Origin: Sinimarinibacterium flocculans
GTDB lineage: Bacteria; Pseudomonadota; Gammaproteobacteria; Nevskiales; Nevskiaceae
Assembly (NCBI RefSeq): GCF_003201205.1
Contig: NZ_QICN01000011.1
Coordinates: 62,001 to 126,000 of the forward strand
DNA: 64,000 nucleotides
Direction of reading: 5' to 3'
The notes below the pieces were generated by a model. The model was not told the DNA's origin, did not search any database, and was given only the letters and a program-made list of their open reading frames with translations. This document shows, in pieces, positions 45,434 to 56,212 of the stretch. Every line of letters begins with the position of its first letter. Within the stretch, counting starts at the first letter, position 1. A program made the translations under genes and the position numbers.

Positions 45434-46512
45434 GCATCACCCGATTCTTCATCGACAGCGGTACGGCCGCGACCGTCCGTCGCCTGCTCGTGCCGGCAAT
45501 CCTTCTGGCACCTGCCGGCGCGCTGGCCCAGCGGCCGCCGGCGGCGGTCGAGGTCATCGCCGCCGAAATGCGCGAGCTGGCCCCGACCGTGACCGCAACC
45601 GGACTGGTGCAGTCGCGCGCCGGCGCCGACCTGGCAACCGCCGTCGCCGGCCAGCTGTCGTGGATCGCCGAGCCCGGTACCTGGGTCGAGACCGGCGACA
45701 CGGTGGCCCGCATGGACGTCGACGAGTTGCGCCTGCAGCGGCTCGAACAGGCTGCACGCGTCACGCGCAGCGAGGTCGCGCTGCGCCAGGCCGAGCGCGA
45801 ACTCGAGCGTCTGCGTGCCTCCGGCAATGCGGTGAGCCGCTACCAGCTCGACCAGGCGCAGAACACGCGTGACCTCGCCGCCGCCGATCTGGAGATCGCG
45901 CGCGCCGCGCTGCGACAGACGGACGACCGTCTCGCCAAGGCGGAGATCCGCGCGCCGTTTGCCGGCGTCGTCTCCGAACGCGTGCGCAATGCCGGCGAGG
46001 AGCTGGCCCGCGGCGACGTGCTGGCGCGTCTGTACAACACCGAGGAACTGGAGATCCGCCTGTTCCTGCCGCTGCGCCACGTGCGCGCGATCCGTCCGGG
46101 CAGCGTGGTCAGGGTGCGCAACGCCGGCGCCGAGTCGATCGCGCAGGTGCGTGCGATCGTGCCGGTCGGCGATGCGCGTTCGCAGTCCTTCGAAGCCCTG
46201 ATCGACGCGCCGCAGATGCCGGCGCCGCTGGCGGTCGGTCACAGCGTGCACGTCGAGCTGCCCTTGCAGGCGCCGCGCCAGGCACTGGCGGTGCCGCGCG
46301 ACGCGCTGGTGATCCGCAGCGACGGAACGGCCGTCTACCGCCTCAAGGACGGCAAGACCGTGGAGCGGGTGCCGGTGAAGACCGGTGTCGCCGAAGGAGA
46401 CTGGGTCGCGGTCGAAGGCGCGCTGTCGGAGGCCGACCCCGTGGTCGTGCGCGGTGCCGAGACCCTGCACGACGGCGACACGGTGCATGTCGTCGAGCGC
46501 CGCAGCGCCTGA
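45430..46512 (+). CDS. RND periplasmic adaptor (membrane-fusion protein)
   Basis: A 360-residue adaptor with a signal sequence (about residues 16-36), the lipoyl half-motifs around VAGQLSWIAEPGTWVETGD and KAEIRAPFAGVVSE, a short hairpin of about 70 residues, and a barrel plus membrane-proximal domain. The hairpin is short, as in adaptors that meet TolC without extra length. The ATG at 45430 overlaps the stop of the permease gene, so both are translationally coupled. It would partner a TolC-type protein encoded elsewhere. Confidence 0.92.
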   Translation: MSITRFFIDSGTAATVRRLLVPAILLAPAGALAQRPPAAVEVIAAEMRELAPTVTATGLVQSRAGADLATAVAGQLSWIAEPGTWVETGDTVARMDVDELRLQRLEQAARVTRSEVALRQAERELERLRASGNAVSRYQLDQAQNTRDLAAADLEIARAALRQTDDRLAKAEIRAPFAGVVSERVRNAGEELARGDVLARLYNTEELEIRLFLPLRHVRAIRPGSVVRVRNAGAESIAQVRAIVPVGDARSQSFEALIDAPQMPAPLAVGHSVHVELPLQAPRQALAVPRDALVIRSDGTAVYRLKDGKTVERVPVKTGVAEGDWVAVEGALSEADPVVVRGAETLHDGDTVHVVERRSA

Positions 46513-46570
46513 GAAACCGGCGGCACCGGTCCGTTCACCGTCGCGTTATGCATTCTGAATGGAGAGACCA

Positions 46571-47260
46571 ATGCAGCTAGTTCCTGCGAGTTCCGTTCGC
46601 AGGTGGGGAACGGTAGGAAGCGGCAAGACTCCCATCTCGATTAGCACCGTCTGCCCTCATTGTGGAGAGAAGGGAGTTTTTGCATTGGGGAGCGCAGTTG
46701 ACGACACGGCACGAATGGCCGTGGCGTCAACTGCGCGGTGTCCTGGATGCAATCGCCCGGTGCATTTCTGGGCAGTGCGGCATGAGCAGAAACCGAAAGA
46801 GGACAAGAACAATCCTGCTGCGGTTTATATGTATCCGGTCGCCAAGAATCACTATCCAAACCCAGAATTCGCTCCAGATATCCCAGAACCGCTACAACGA
46901 GCGTTTGTCTCAACAATCGAGGCTTTCAACTCGAAGAACTACGCGGCAACTGCGGTGTGCGCCCGGCGTACGCTGGAAGGGATATTCAAATACCTAGTGG
47001 AGGAAGATAAAAGAGACGCTCCGCTCGCACGGCTTATTGAGCAGGTAAAAACCTCCAAAGATCTCGCGGCACCACTTACGTCTCTTTCCCACGCCATTCG
47101 AGACGGCGGAAATCTCGGCGCACACTTCGATATGGAGAAAGAACCGAACGAAGCGCTCGCACGACACATGGTTGAGCTTCTTGATTACTTGATCTCCTAC
47201 CTGTACGTGCTCCCTGAAGAAATCAAAAAGCTGGAGCAAAGTCTTGGCAAGAGCGCATAA
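46571..47260 (+). CDS. DUF4145 domain protein with zinc ribbon
   Basis: This 229-residue protein (an ATG 12 bp upstream is also in frame) has a four-cysteine zinc ribbon (CPHC and CPGC, about 26 residues apart) and a C-terminal helical DUF4145 region with AVCARRTLEGIFKYL, LARLIEQ and the GNLGAHF segment. The lines I counted are 45-53% G+C against over 70% on either side, and codon use is clearly different, which signals recent acquisition. DUF4145 proteins are often found in mobile or defence contexts. Its function is unknown. A GGAGAG ribosome site sits just upstream of the ATG. Confidence 0.85.
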   Translation: MQLVPASSVRRWGTVGSGKTPISISTVCPHCGEKGVFALGSAVDDTARMAVASTARCPGCNRPVHFWAVRHEQKPKEDKNNPAAVYMYPVAKNHYPNPEFAPDIPEPLQRAFVSTIEAFNSKNYAATAVCARRTLEGIFKYLVEEDKRDAPLARLIEQVKTSKDLAAPLTSLSHAIRDGGNLGAHFDMEKEPNEALARHMVELLDYLISYLYVLPEEIKKLEQSLGKSA

Positions 47261-47261
47261 G

Positions 47262-47277
47262 CGGGGCGTTAACCCCG
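47262..47277 (+). terminator. Hairpin after the DUF4145 gene
   Basis: CGGGG-CGTTAA-CCCCG forms a 5-bp stem starting 2 bp after the stop codon and is followed by TTTCG. It could be a weak terminator or part of an attC-like fold. The T tract is too short to be sure. Confidence 0.35.
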
Positions 47278-47375
47278 TTTCGCCTGCTGGCGCGTTATCG
47301 AATCGTATCGGCAGGCATCGGCATTGATCCGCTGTCCGCTGCGCCCGTCATTCCCCCACCACCGGAATCCTGAAC

Positions 47376-48104
47376 ATGAAGAATCTCGTCCAGCTGCTCG
47401 CACTCGCCGGCCTGTGCCTGGCCACGACCGTCGGCGCGCAGATGCCGCCGCCGCAACCGCCGACGATCGCCGTCAGCGGTCATGGCGAAGTCACCGCGCT
47501 GCCCGACCTGGCACGGCTGTCGCTCGCCGCGGATGCGCTCGATGGCGAGGTCAAGCGCGCCGAAGCCGAGGTCAACCGCGTCGTCCGCCGCTATCTGGAG
47601 GTCCTGGGCAAGAGCGGCATCGAGGCCCGGGACATCTCGACCACGAGCATTTCGCTGCAGCCCGAATACACCTGGGACGAGACCGCGCGACAGCAGAAGC
47701 TGGTCGGCTATCGCGCACGCCGAGACATCCTGGTGACGGTGCGCGATCTCGACCGGCTCGGCGACGCGATTCTCGGCGCGACCGAGGCCGGCGTGAATCA
47801 CGTCAGCCCGCCGGCGCTCGAGTCGAGCCAGGCCGAGACGCTGGGCCGCGAGGCGCTGGCACGCGCGGCGCGCGATGCGCAGGCGCGGGCGCAGGCGCTG
47901 GCGACGGCGCTGGGGGTGAAGCTCGGCAGCGCGCGCGTGGTGCGCGAAGCCGGACAGGCGATGCCGCCGCCGCAGCCCTACAAGGTGATGGCGATGCGGG
48001 CCGAGGCGGCGATGGACAGCGGCAACCAGCAAATGGGACTCAACACGGGCGAGATCCATATCGCAGCCGACGTCAGCGTCGAATTCGACCTGATCGCCCG
48101 CTAG
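47376..48104 (+). CDS. SIMPL domain (DUF541) periplasmic protein
   Basis: A 242-residue exported protein with a signal peptide ending near VGAQ (residue 22) and the SIMPL domain: ISVSGHGEVTA-type start (IAVSGHGEVTALPD), then TTSISLQPEYTWD and YRARRDILVTVRDLD, and a C-terminal strand ADVSVEFDL. Family members are linked to oxidative stress and envelope functions but have no settled activity. It lies downstream of the low-GC DUF4145 insertion and upstream of purE, with its own high-GC composition. Confidence 0.88.
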   Translation: MKNLVQLLALAGLCLATTVGAQMPPPQPPTIAVSGHGEVTALPDLARLSLAADALDGEVKRAEAEVNRVVRRYLEVLGKSGIEARDISTTSISLQPEYTWDETARQQKLVGYRARRDILVTVRDLDRLGDAILGATEAGVNHVSPPALESSQAETLGREALARAARDAQARAQALATALGVKLGSARVVREAGQAMPPPQPYKVMAMRAEAAMDSGNQQMGLNTGEIHIAADVSVEFDLIAR

Positions 48105-48208
48105 TGAGTAAATGATGGATAAAGTTATTTTGTAGTTGTTTTTGTCTCGCACGGCGGCGGCCCGGCGACGAAGTCCGGTGCCGCCATCATGCGCGTGCCG
48201 GGTTCCGG

Positions 48209-48217
48209 TGAGATAAT
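48209..48217 (+). promoter_or_regulatory. Extended -10 promoter of purEK
   Basis: TG-A-GATAAT lies 33 bp upstream of the purE start. The TG dinucleotide one base before the hexamer makes it an extended -10, which can work without a good -35; I see none. The 146-bp gap from 48105 also holds an AT-rich patch (48110-48145) right after the SIMPL gene. Confidence 0.5.
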
Positions 48218-48250
48218 CCCGCGCTTTCCCCGCAGACACGGGTAAGCGAC

Positions 48251-48772
48251 GTGCCGAACAAAACTCCGCCAATGGTGGGCCCGCCGGTGGTCGGCGTCAT
48301 CATGGGCTCCCGCTCCGACTGGGAGACGATGGCGCATGCCGTGCGCACGCTCGAGGAACTCGGCGTGGCGCACGAGGCGCGCGTGGTGTCGGCCCACCGG
48401 ACGCCGGACCGCCTCTTCGAGTACGCCGAGACCGCGCAGCGCCGCGGGCTCAAGGTCATCATCGCCGGCGCCGGTGGCGCGGCCCATCTACCCGGCATGT
48501 GCGCCGCCAAGACGCAGGTGCCGGTCCTCGGCGTGCCGGTGCAGTCCAAGGCGCTCAACGGCCTGGATTCGCTGCTGTCGATCGTGCAGATGCCGGCCGG
48601 CGTGCCGGTCGGCACACTCGCGATCGGCCGGGCCGGCGCGATCAACGCCGCGTTGCTGGCCACGGCCATCGTCGCCAACGGCGACAAGGCGCTGGCACGG
48701 CGCCTCGCGAACTGGCGGCGTCGGCAGACGCAGTCGGTACTCGACGACGACGCACCGCTGGACCCGCGATGA
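48251..48772 (+). CDS. purE: N5-carboxyaminoimidazole ribonucleotide mutase
   Basis: A 173-residue class I PurE that moves the carboxyl group from N5 to C4 in purine synthesis. [14 protein letters not shown], the catalytic His in SAHRTPDRL and [12 protein letters not shown] are conserved. The start is GTG, and the C-terminus overlaps the purK start by 4 bp (ATGA). Confidence 0.97.
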   Translation: MPNKTPPMVGPPVVGVIMGSRSDWETMAHAVRTLEELGVAHEARVVSAHRTPDRLFEYAETAQRRGLKVIIAGAGGAAHLPGMCAAKTQVPVLGVPVQSKALNGLDSLLSIVQMPAGVPVGTLAIGRAGAINAALLATAIVANGDKALARRLANWRRRQTQSVLDDDAPLDPR

Positions 48773-49872
48773 AGATCGGCATCCTCGGGGCCGGGCAGCT
48801 CGGTCGCATGCTGGCACTGGCGGGCTACCCGCTGGATCTGGACTTCGTGTTCCTCGATCCGGCGCCGGAGGCCTGCGCGGCGCCGCTCGGCGATCACATC
48901 TACGCCGGCTACGACGACGAGAACGCGCTCGCCGAGTTCTGCCGCCAGATCGACCTCGCGACCTACGAGTTCGAGAATGTGCCGGCGGGTACCGCCGAGT
49001 TCGTCGCCGGCCGCGTGCCGCTGCTGCCGGCGCCGGTGGCGCTCTCGGTCGGGCAGGACCGCCTGTCCGAGAAACAGCTGTTCGACCAGCTCGGCATTCC
49101 GGTGCCGCGCTACATGCCGGTGGCGACGCGCGAGGCGCTGGCGATGGCCGTGCGCAACGTCGGGCTGCCGGCGGTGCTGAAGACCCGGCGCCTGGGCTAT
49201 GACGGCAAGGGGCAGGCGGTGCTGCGCACCGAAGCCGACGTCGACGGTGCCTGGCAGCGGCTCGGCTCGTCCGACGGTCCGGCCAAGCTGATCCTCGAGG
49301 CCTTCGTGCCCTTCGACCGGGAGCTGTCCTGCCTGGTCGTGCGTGGCCGCAGCGGCGAGCTGGCGTTCTATCCGGTGGTCGAGAACCAGCATCGCGACGG
49401 CATCCTGCGCGTCGCCACGCCGCGGGCCAACGATCCGCTGCAGGCCCAGGCGGAGGACTATGCCCGTCGCGTCGTCGAGCATGTCGACTACACCGGCGTG
49501 CTCGCCTTCGAGTTCTTCGTCGCCAACGGCGGCCTGCTCGCCAACGAGATCGCGCCGCGCGTGCACAACTCCGGGCACTGGACCATCGAAGGCGCCGAGT
49601 GCTCGCAGTTCGAGAACCATCTGCGCGCCATCGTCGGCCTGCCGCTGGGGTCGACGGCGCTGCGCGGACCGAGCGTGATGGTCAACTTCATCGGCCAGCC
49701 GCCGGCCGATGCCGACCTGGCGGCGATTCCCGGCGTGCACATCCATCACTACGGCAAGACACCCAAGCCGCAGCGCAAGGTCGGTCACGCGACGGTCACC
49801 GCGGCCAGCGACGCCGATCTCGCCGACCGGCTGCGCCGCCTGCAGGAACTGGTCCGCGCAGCCGAGGGCTGA
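48769..49872 (+). CDS. purK: N5-carboxyaminoimidazole ribonucleotide synthase
   Basis: This 367-residue ATP-grasp enzyme starts [18 protein letters not shown], the family N-terminus, and has [18 protein letters not shown] and the metal-binding [13 protein letters not shown] block. It makes the substrate of PurE from AIR, bicarbonate and ATP. The start overlaps purE and the two form an operon. It converges with the ParA gene, leaving a 12-bp gap. Confidence 0.97.
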   Translation: MKIGILGAGQLGRMLALAGYPLDLDFVFLDPAPEACAAPLGDHIYAGYDDENALAEFCRQIDLATYEFENVPAGTAEFVAGRVPLLPAPVALSVGQDRLSEKQLFDQLGIPVPRYMPVATREALAMAVRNVGLPAVLKTRRLGYDGKGQAVLRTEADVDGAWQRLGSSDGPAKLILEAFVPFDRELSCLVVRGRSGELAFYPVVENQHRDGILRVATPRANDPLQAQAEDYARRVVEHVDYTGVLAFEFFVANGGLLANEIAPRVHNSGHWTIEGAECSQFENHLRAIVGLPLGSTALRGPSVMVNFIGQPPADADLAAIPGVHIHHYGKTPKPQRKVGHATVTAASDADLADRLRRLQELVRAAEG

Positions 49873-49884
49873 CGGCGCGCTGCG

Positions 49885-50631
49885 CTACAGCCTGAGCGCC
49901 GCCGAAACCTCCAGCCACAACTCGGCGTAGGCGAGCAGGGCAGGGTCCTCGCTCGGCGCGTAGGCGGCCATCGGCGCGCGACGTTCGCCCATGCGCTCGA
50001 CCATCGAGGCATAGGGAATCACCGCTTTGAGGGCACGCGCCATCGCCAGCGGCGGTTGCTCGATCAGTTCGCGATGCAGGCCGCGACGGCGGTCGGCCAT
50101 CGAGTAGAACGGGCGCAGCTTGCGCACGTCGAGCCCTTCCTGCTTGAAGTAGGCCTGCACCTGTTCGAGCGCCCGCAGCGACAGGAAGGTCGGCACCACC
50201 GGCACCGCGATCATGTCGGCCGCCTCGAAGATGTTGTCGGCCAGATGGGACAGGCTCGGCGGACAGTCGAGCACCGCGAGCGCGAACTGCTCGGAGAACG
50301 GCTTGAGCAGCCGCTTGAGGGCCTCGCGCGGCGGCTCGACCTTCTTGAGCAGGATGTCGAGATAGCGGTACGACAGGTCGGCGGGAATGAGCTTGAGGTT
50401 CTCGTACGGCGACGGCACCACGAGCCGGCCCACCGGCGTCGAACCCTGGAACACGCTCTTGAGCTTCTGCTCCTGCGGCTCGCCGTGGAAGTACCAGCTC
50501 GCGGCCCCCTGGGGATCGAGGTCCCACAGCAGGGTCGGCACGTCGTTGGCCGCCGCCAGGTACGCCAGGTTGACCGCTGCCGCGGTCTTGCCGACGCCGC
50601 CCTTGAGGTTGTGCAGTGCCAGCGTTTTCAT
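49885..50631 (-). CDS. Orphan ParA/Soj-family ATPase
   Basis: A 248-residue protein with the deviant Walker A KGGVGKTAAAVNLAY, switch region LDCPPSLSHLADNIF and DLDPQGAASWYFHG. It lacks an N-terminal DNA-binding domain. No parB-like gene is adjacent; the next gene, 35 bp upstream, encodes a DegV protein. Such orphan ParAs position chemotaxis, pilus or carboxysome-type cargo as well as chromosomes. I cannot say which applies. Confidence 0.9.
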   Translation of the reverse strand: MKTLALHNLKGGVGKTAAAVNLAYLAAANDVPTLLWDLDPQGAASWYFHGEPQEQKLKSVFQGSTPVGRLVVPSPYENLKLIPADLSYRYLDILLKKVEPPREALKRLLKPFSEQFALAVLDCPPSLSHLADNIFEAADMIAVPVVPTFLSLRALEQVQAYFKQEGLDVRKLRPFYSMADRRRGLHRELIEQPPLAMARALKAVIPYASMVERMGERRAPMAAYAPSEDPALLAYAELWLEVSAALRL

Positions 50632-50666
50632 GCCCTTGAACCTCCCAACCCGATGTGAACGACGGT

Positions 50667-51611
50667 CTACTCGCCGAAGCTGCGCAACTCCCCGCCATAG
50701 GCGACGGCCACGCAGCGTGCGCCCGTGTTGACGGCCGCGGTGGCCGACATGATGCTCGTGAGGATCTCGATGCCCTGCTCGTGCGCCACGGCCGCGAGCC
50801 GCTCGTATCCGGGCAGGCCGGGCACCAGTCCCGGATCGCCGCCGTAGCTGATGCACAGGTGCCGCGTGTCGATGCCCGCCTCGAGCTGACGCGCCACGTG
50901 TTCGAACATGCGCTCGACCGCGCGCTCGTAGCTGCGGATCTTGGCGATCGGCTGGGTTTCGCCGCGATAGCAGAGGATCACCGGCTTGATGTCCAGCGCC
51001 GAACCGATCGCATAGCTGATCAGGCCGACGCTCTTCTCGCCCTTCTTGATCCCGCGGTTGCGGATGTAATACAGGTCGCCCGGCACCATGTAACCGCAGA
51101 TGTGGTCGCGCAGCTCGTCGAGACGCTTGCGGATCTCGTTGGGCTGCGCACCCTTGCGCACGAGCTGCGCCGCTTCCGCGGCAAGCACGCCGGTGCCGCA
51201 GAACATGTTGCGCGAATCGACCACGCGCAGGGCGAACGGCCCGCTGACGCCGGCGGCGCTGCGCGGCGTCTTGTAGTCGGTGAGGATCGCGAACGAGGCC
51301 TTGGTGGCGTTCTCGAAGATCGGGCTGCGCGTCGCCGTGATGGTGATGCAGAAGACGTAGTCGTAGTCGAGCACCAGGCGCTCGAGGAAGCGTCCGCGGA
51401 TCTGCTCGGCGGTCAGCGGCACCGTTTCGGCGTCGAAGCCCTTGTCGGCGAGCTGTTCGGCATAGAAGCGCAGGGTTGCCGCCGGATCGCGCTCGTCGAC
51501 GAGCTGCTCGTCGCCGAGCCGGATCGTGACCGGCAGGATGCCGATGCCGTGTTCGCGGTAGAAGTCCGCGGGCAGATCGCAACTCGCATCCGCGACGACG
51601 CCGATACGCAT
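50667..51611 (-). CDS. DegV family fatty-acid-binding protein
   Basis: A 314-residue protein that starts with the family motif IGVVADASCDLPADFY and continues with VTIRLGD, the conserved TATRSPIFENA region and the C-terminal ISYGGDPGLV. DegV proteins (FakB class) bind a fatty acid for phosphorylation by FakA. FakA homologues are normally Gram-positive, so in this organism the partner is uncertain. It lies between the SDR and ParA genes on the same strand. Confidence 0.88.
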   Translation of the reverse strand: MRIGVVADASCDLPADFYREHGIGILPVTIRLGDEQLVDERDPAATLRFYAEQLADKGFDAETVPLTAEQIRGRFLERLVLDYDYVFCITITATRSPIFENATKASFAILTDYKTPRSAAGVSGPFALRVVDSRNMFCGTGVLAAEAAQLVRKGAQPNEIRKRLDELRDHICGYMVPGDLYYIRNRGIKKGEKSVGLISYAIGSALDIKPVILCYRGETQPIAKIRSYERAVERMFEHVARQLEAGIDTRHLCISYGGDPGLVPGLPGYERLAAVAHEQGIEILTSIMSATAAVNTGARCVAVAYGGELRSFGE

Positions 51612-51684
51612 CCGTCTCCTCGTCCGCTCGTGGTTTGGCCGCAGTGTAGCGGCAATCCGCGTGCCGATTCGATCCCGGCGGGCT

Positions 51685-52524
51685 TCAGTGGCGCAGACGG
51701 TCGAGACCGAAGCGACGCGACAGCAGGCGGTCGCGCAGCCGCTGCGGCACCACGGCTGCCAGCAGGGGCAGCAGTCGCGCACCGCCACCGGCGCGCAGTC
51801 GCGCGGGTGGCTGCGGTCGCAGCGCCGCGTCGGCAATGCGCCGGGCGAGCGCAGCGGCCGGCATGGCATGCTCCTGCGACGCGTTCGCCCGTGCGGCGAT
51901 GCCGTCGGCGACCGCGGCGTAGACCGACTCGGCCGCGGCATCGCGTTCGAGGCTGCGGCTGGCGCTGTTGCCGAAGTCCGAGCGGATCGCGCCGGGCTGC
52001 ACCGTCATCACGTGCACGCCGAAGGGTGCGAGTTCCATGCGCAGCGCATCGGCCAGGGCGTGCACCGCCGCCTTGCTGGCGCAGTAGGCGCCGGCGAAGG
52101 GCGTGGTCAGCACGCCGGAAACGCTGCCCAGTTGCACGACGAGGCCGCGGCGGCGTCCGATCATGCTGGGCACGAAGGCGCGTGTGACCGCGTGCAGGGC
52201 CACGACGTTGGTGTCGAACTGCGCGCGCAGCGCTTCGGCATCGACATCGAGCAGCGGGCCCATCTGCCCGTATCCGGCGTTGTTGACGAGGATGTCGACG
52301 CCCCCGTCCTCAGTCTCGATGCGTGTGCGCAGGGTGTCGATGGCGGCCGCATCGCGCACGTCGAGCGCGGCCGTGCGCAGGCCGTCGGCCACGAGGTCGG
52401 CCAGCGTCTGCGCCTGCCGGGCCGTGGCCCAGACGCGACAGCCGCGGGCGTGAAAGGCCTGCGCCAGCGCGCGGCCGATGCCGGTCGAACACCCCGTGAT
52501 CAGGACGACCGGCGCCGCCGTCAT
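51685..52524 (-). CDS. Short-chain dehydrogenase/reductase
   Basis: A 279-residue classical SDR: the nucleotide motif TGCSTGIG (residue 11), NNAGYGQMG, and the catalytic YCASKAAVHAL (Tyr-x3-Lys). It ends in a basic, Arg/Leu-rich tail. It starts only 7 bp after the gyrB stop, so read-through from gyrB is likely, but a functional connection is not apparent. Substrate unknown. Confidence 0.92.
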   Translation of the reverse strand: MTAAPVVLITGCSTGIGRALAQAFHARGCRVWATARQAQTLADLVADGLRTAALDVRDAAAIDTLRTRIETEDGGVDILVNNAGYGQMGPLLDVDAEALRAQFDTNVVALHAVTRAFVPSMIGRRRGLVVQLGSVSGVLTTPFAGAYCASKAAVHALADALRMELAPFGVHVMTVQPGAIRSDFGNSASRSLERDAAAESVYAAVADGIAARANASQEHAMPAAALARRIADAALRPQPPARLRAGGGARLLPLLAAVVPQRLRDRLLSRRFGLDRLRH

Positions 52525-52531
52525 CTGCGCT

Positions 52532-55066
<2,535 letters not shown>

Positions 55067-56146
55067 TCAGTCCAAGCTGCGCAGCCGACCGCGTTCCACG
55101 TGGAACATCGAAGCGTCGTCGATCCGTTCGAGCACCCCGCTGCGCTCGAACGCGGTGGCCACAACCTGGCCGCGATAGCGCTGCAACTCGCCCAGCAGTG
55201 CGCGCTGAAAGTGCTCGGCTAGCTCCGCGCCGAAGTCGTCGATCAGCAGGATCGGATGTCGGCCACTGGCCTCTGCAACGGTTTCGCTCTGGGTCAGCAG
55301 CATCGCCGCGATCAGCAACTTCTGCTGACCGCGGCTGATGCGATGCTTGATGCCCTGATCGCCGGCCCGGATGCGCAGCTCGGCCCGGTGCGGACCGACC
55401 TGCGTCGTGCCGAGTCGCCGGTCCGTGGCGCGGGTTCGCCTGAGGGTGTCGGCCAGGCTCTGGCCGCGCGTCCATCCGGACTGCAGCTCGAACTGCCATG
55501 CCCCCTCGTCCAGCAGCCGCTCGATGCGCTGCCCCACGGCAGGACCGATCCGGCCCAGATGATCCTGGCGCAGCGCGGTAAGCCGTTCCCCGGCATCCGC
55601 GAGTTCCGGCTCCCACGCGGCGATCTCGCGATCGCTGCGCCCCTGGCGCAGCAGCTGGTTGCGCTGTCGCAGCGCGCGGCGGTAGCGACGCCAGATCCCC
55701 ATGAACGATGGTTCCACGTGGAACACACCCCAGTCGATGAAGCTGCGCCGGTAGGTCGGCCCGTCCTGCAGCACGCGGTGCATGCCCGGTTCGAGAATCT
55801 GCACGACCATCGCGTCGAGCAGGTCCAGGCTGCTGGCGTCGCGACCGTCGAGGCGCAGTTGCGTGCTGCCGTCGCGCCACTCCACACCCAGCCGATGCGC
55901 GCTCCCGTCCTCGGTCGTGCTCACCCGGCCGGTCACCAGCCAGCGCCGCTCACCGGACGAACCGGCAAGCTCCGACTGCGCATTGCCACGGAAAGACTTG
56001 CCACGCGCCAAGGTGTAGATCGCTTCGAGCAGGCTGGTCTTGCCTGCCGCGTTGGCGCCGAAAACGAAACTGAGCCTGCACCGGGGTTGCAGGCTCAGTT
56101 CGTGAAACAGACGGTAGTTCTCGGCTCTGAGTTCTAGCAGCCGCAT
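55067..56146 (-). CDS. recF: DNA replication and repair protein RecF
   Basis: A 359-residue SMC-like ATPase. Walker A is GANAAGKTSLLEAI near residue 30, the signature motif SRGQQKLL is in the C-terminal half, and Walker B is LLIDDFGAEL. It loads RecA at gaps together with RecOR. It lies between dnaN and gyrB with 66- and 63-bp spacers, and the gene order is that of most bacteria. Confidence 0.97.
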   Translation of the reverse strand: MRLLELRAENYRLFHELSLQPRCRLSFVFGANAAGKTSLLEAIYTLARGKSFRGNAQSELAGSSGERRWLVTGRVSTTEDGSAHRLGVEWRDGSTQLRLDGRDASSLDLLDAMVVQILEPGMHRVLQDGPTYRRSFIDWGVFHVEPSFMGIWRRYRRALRQRNQLLRQGRSDREIAAWEPELADAGERLTALRQDHLGRIGPAVGQRIERLLDEGAWQFELQSGWTRGQSLADTLRRTRATDRRLGTTQVGPHRAELRIRAGDQGIKHRISRGQQKLLIAAMLLTQSETVAEASGRHPILLIDDFGAELAEHFQRALLGELQRYRGQVVATAFERSGVLERIDDASMFHVERGRLRSLD

Positions 56147-56212
56147 GCGCTCAGCTGTCCCTGGTCCGCCGCTCCCCTGCGACCCTCGGCACCCGGCCCG
56201 GCCATGCGCCCA

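Larger units (their letters stand above)
46545..47300 (+). mobile_element. Cassette-like insertion with GTTAT borders (candidate)
   Basis: A low-GC unit of 749 bp is bordered by GCGTTATGC (GTTATGC at 46545-46551) and GCGTTATCG (GTTATCG at 47294-47300). Its 3' end contains GCATAAG (47255-47261), which pairs with the 5' border in six of seven positions if the ends are joined, followed by an inverted repeat CGGGG/CCCCG. This is what a small integron-type gene cassette would look like. The seventh base breaks the conserved AAC triplet and no integrase gene is in the window, so the call is tentative. Confidence 0.3.
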
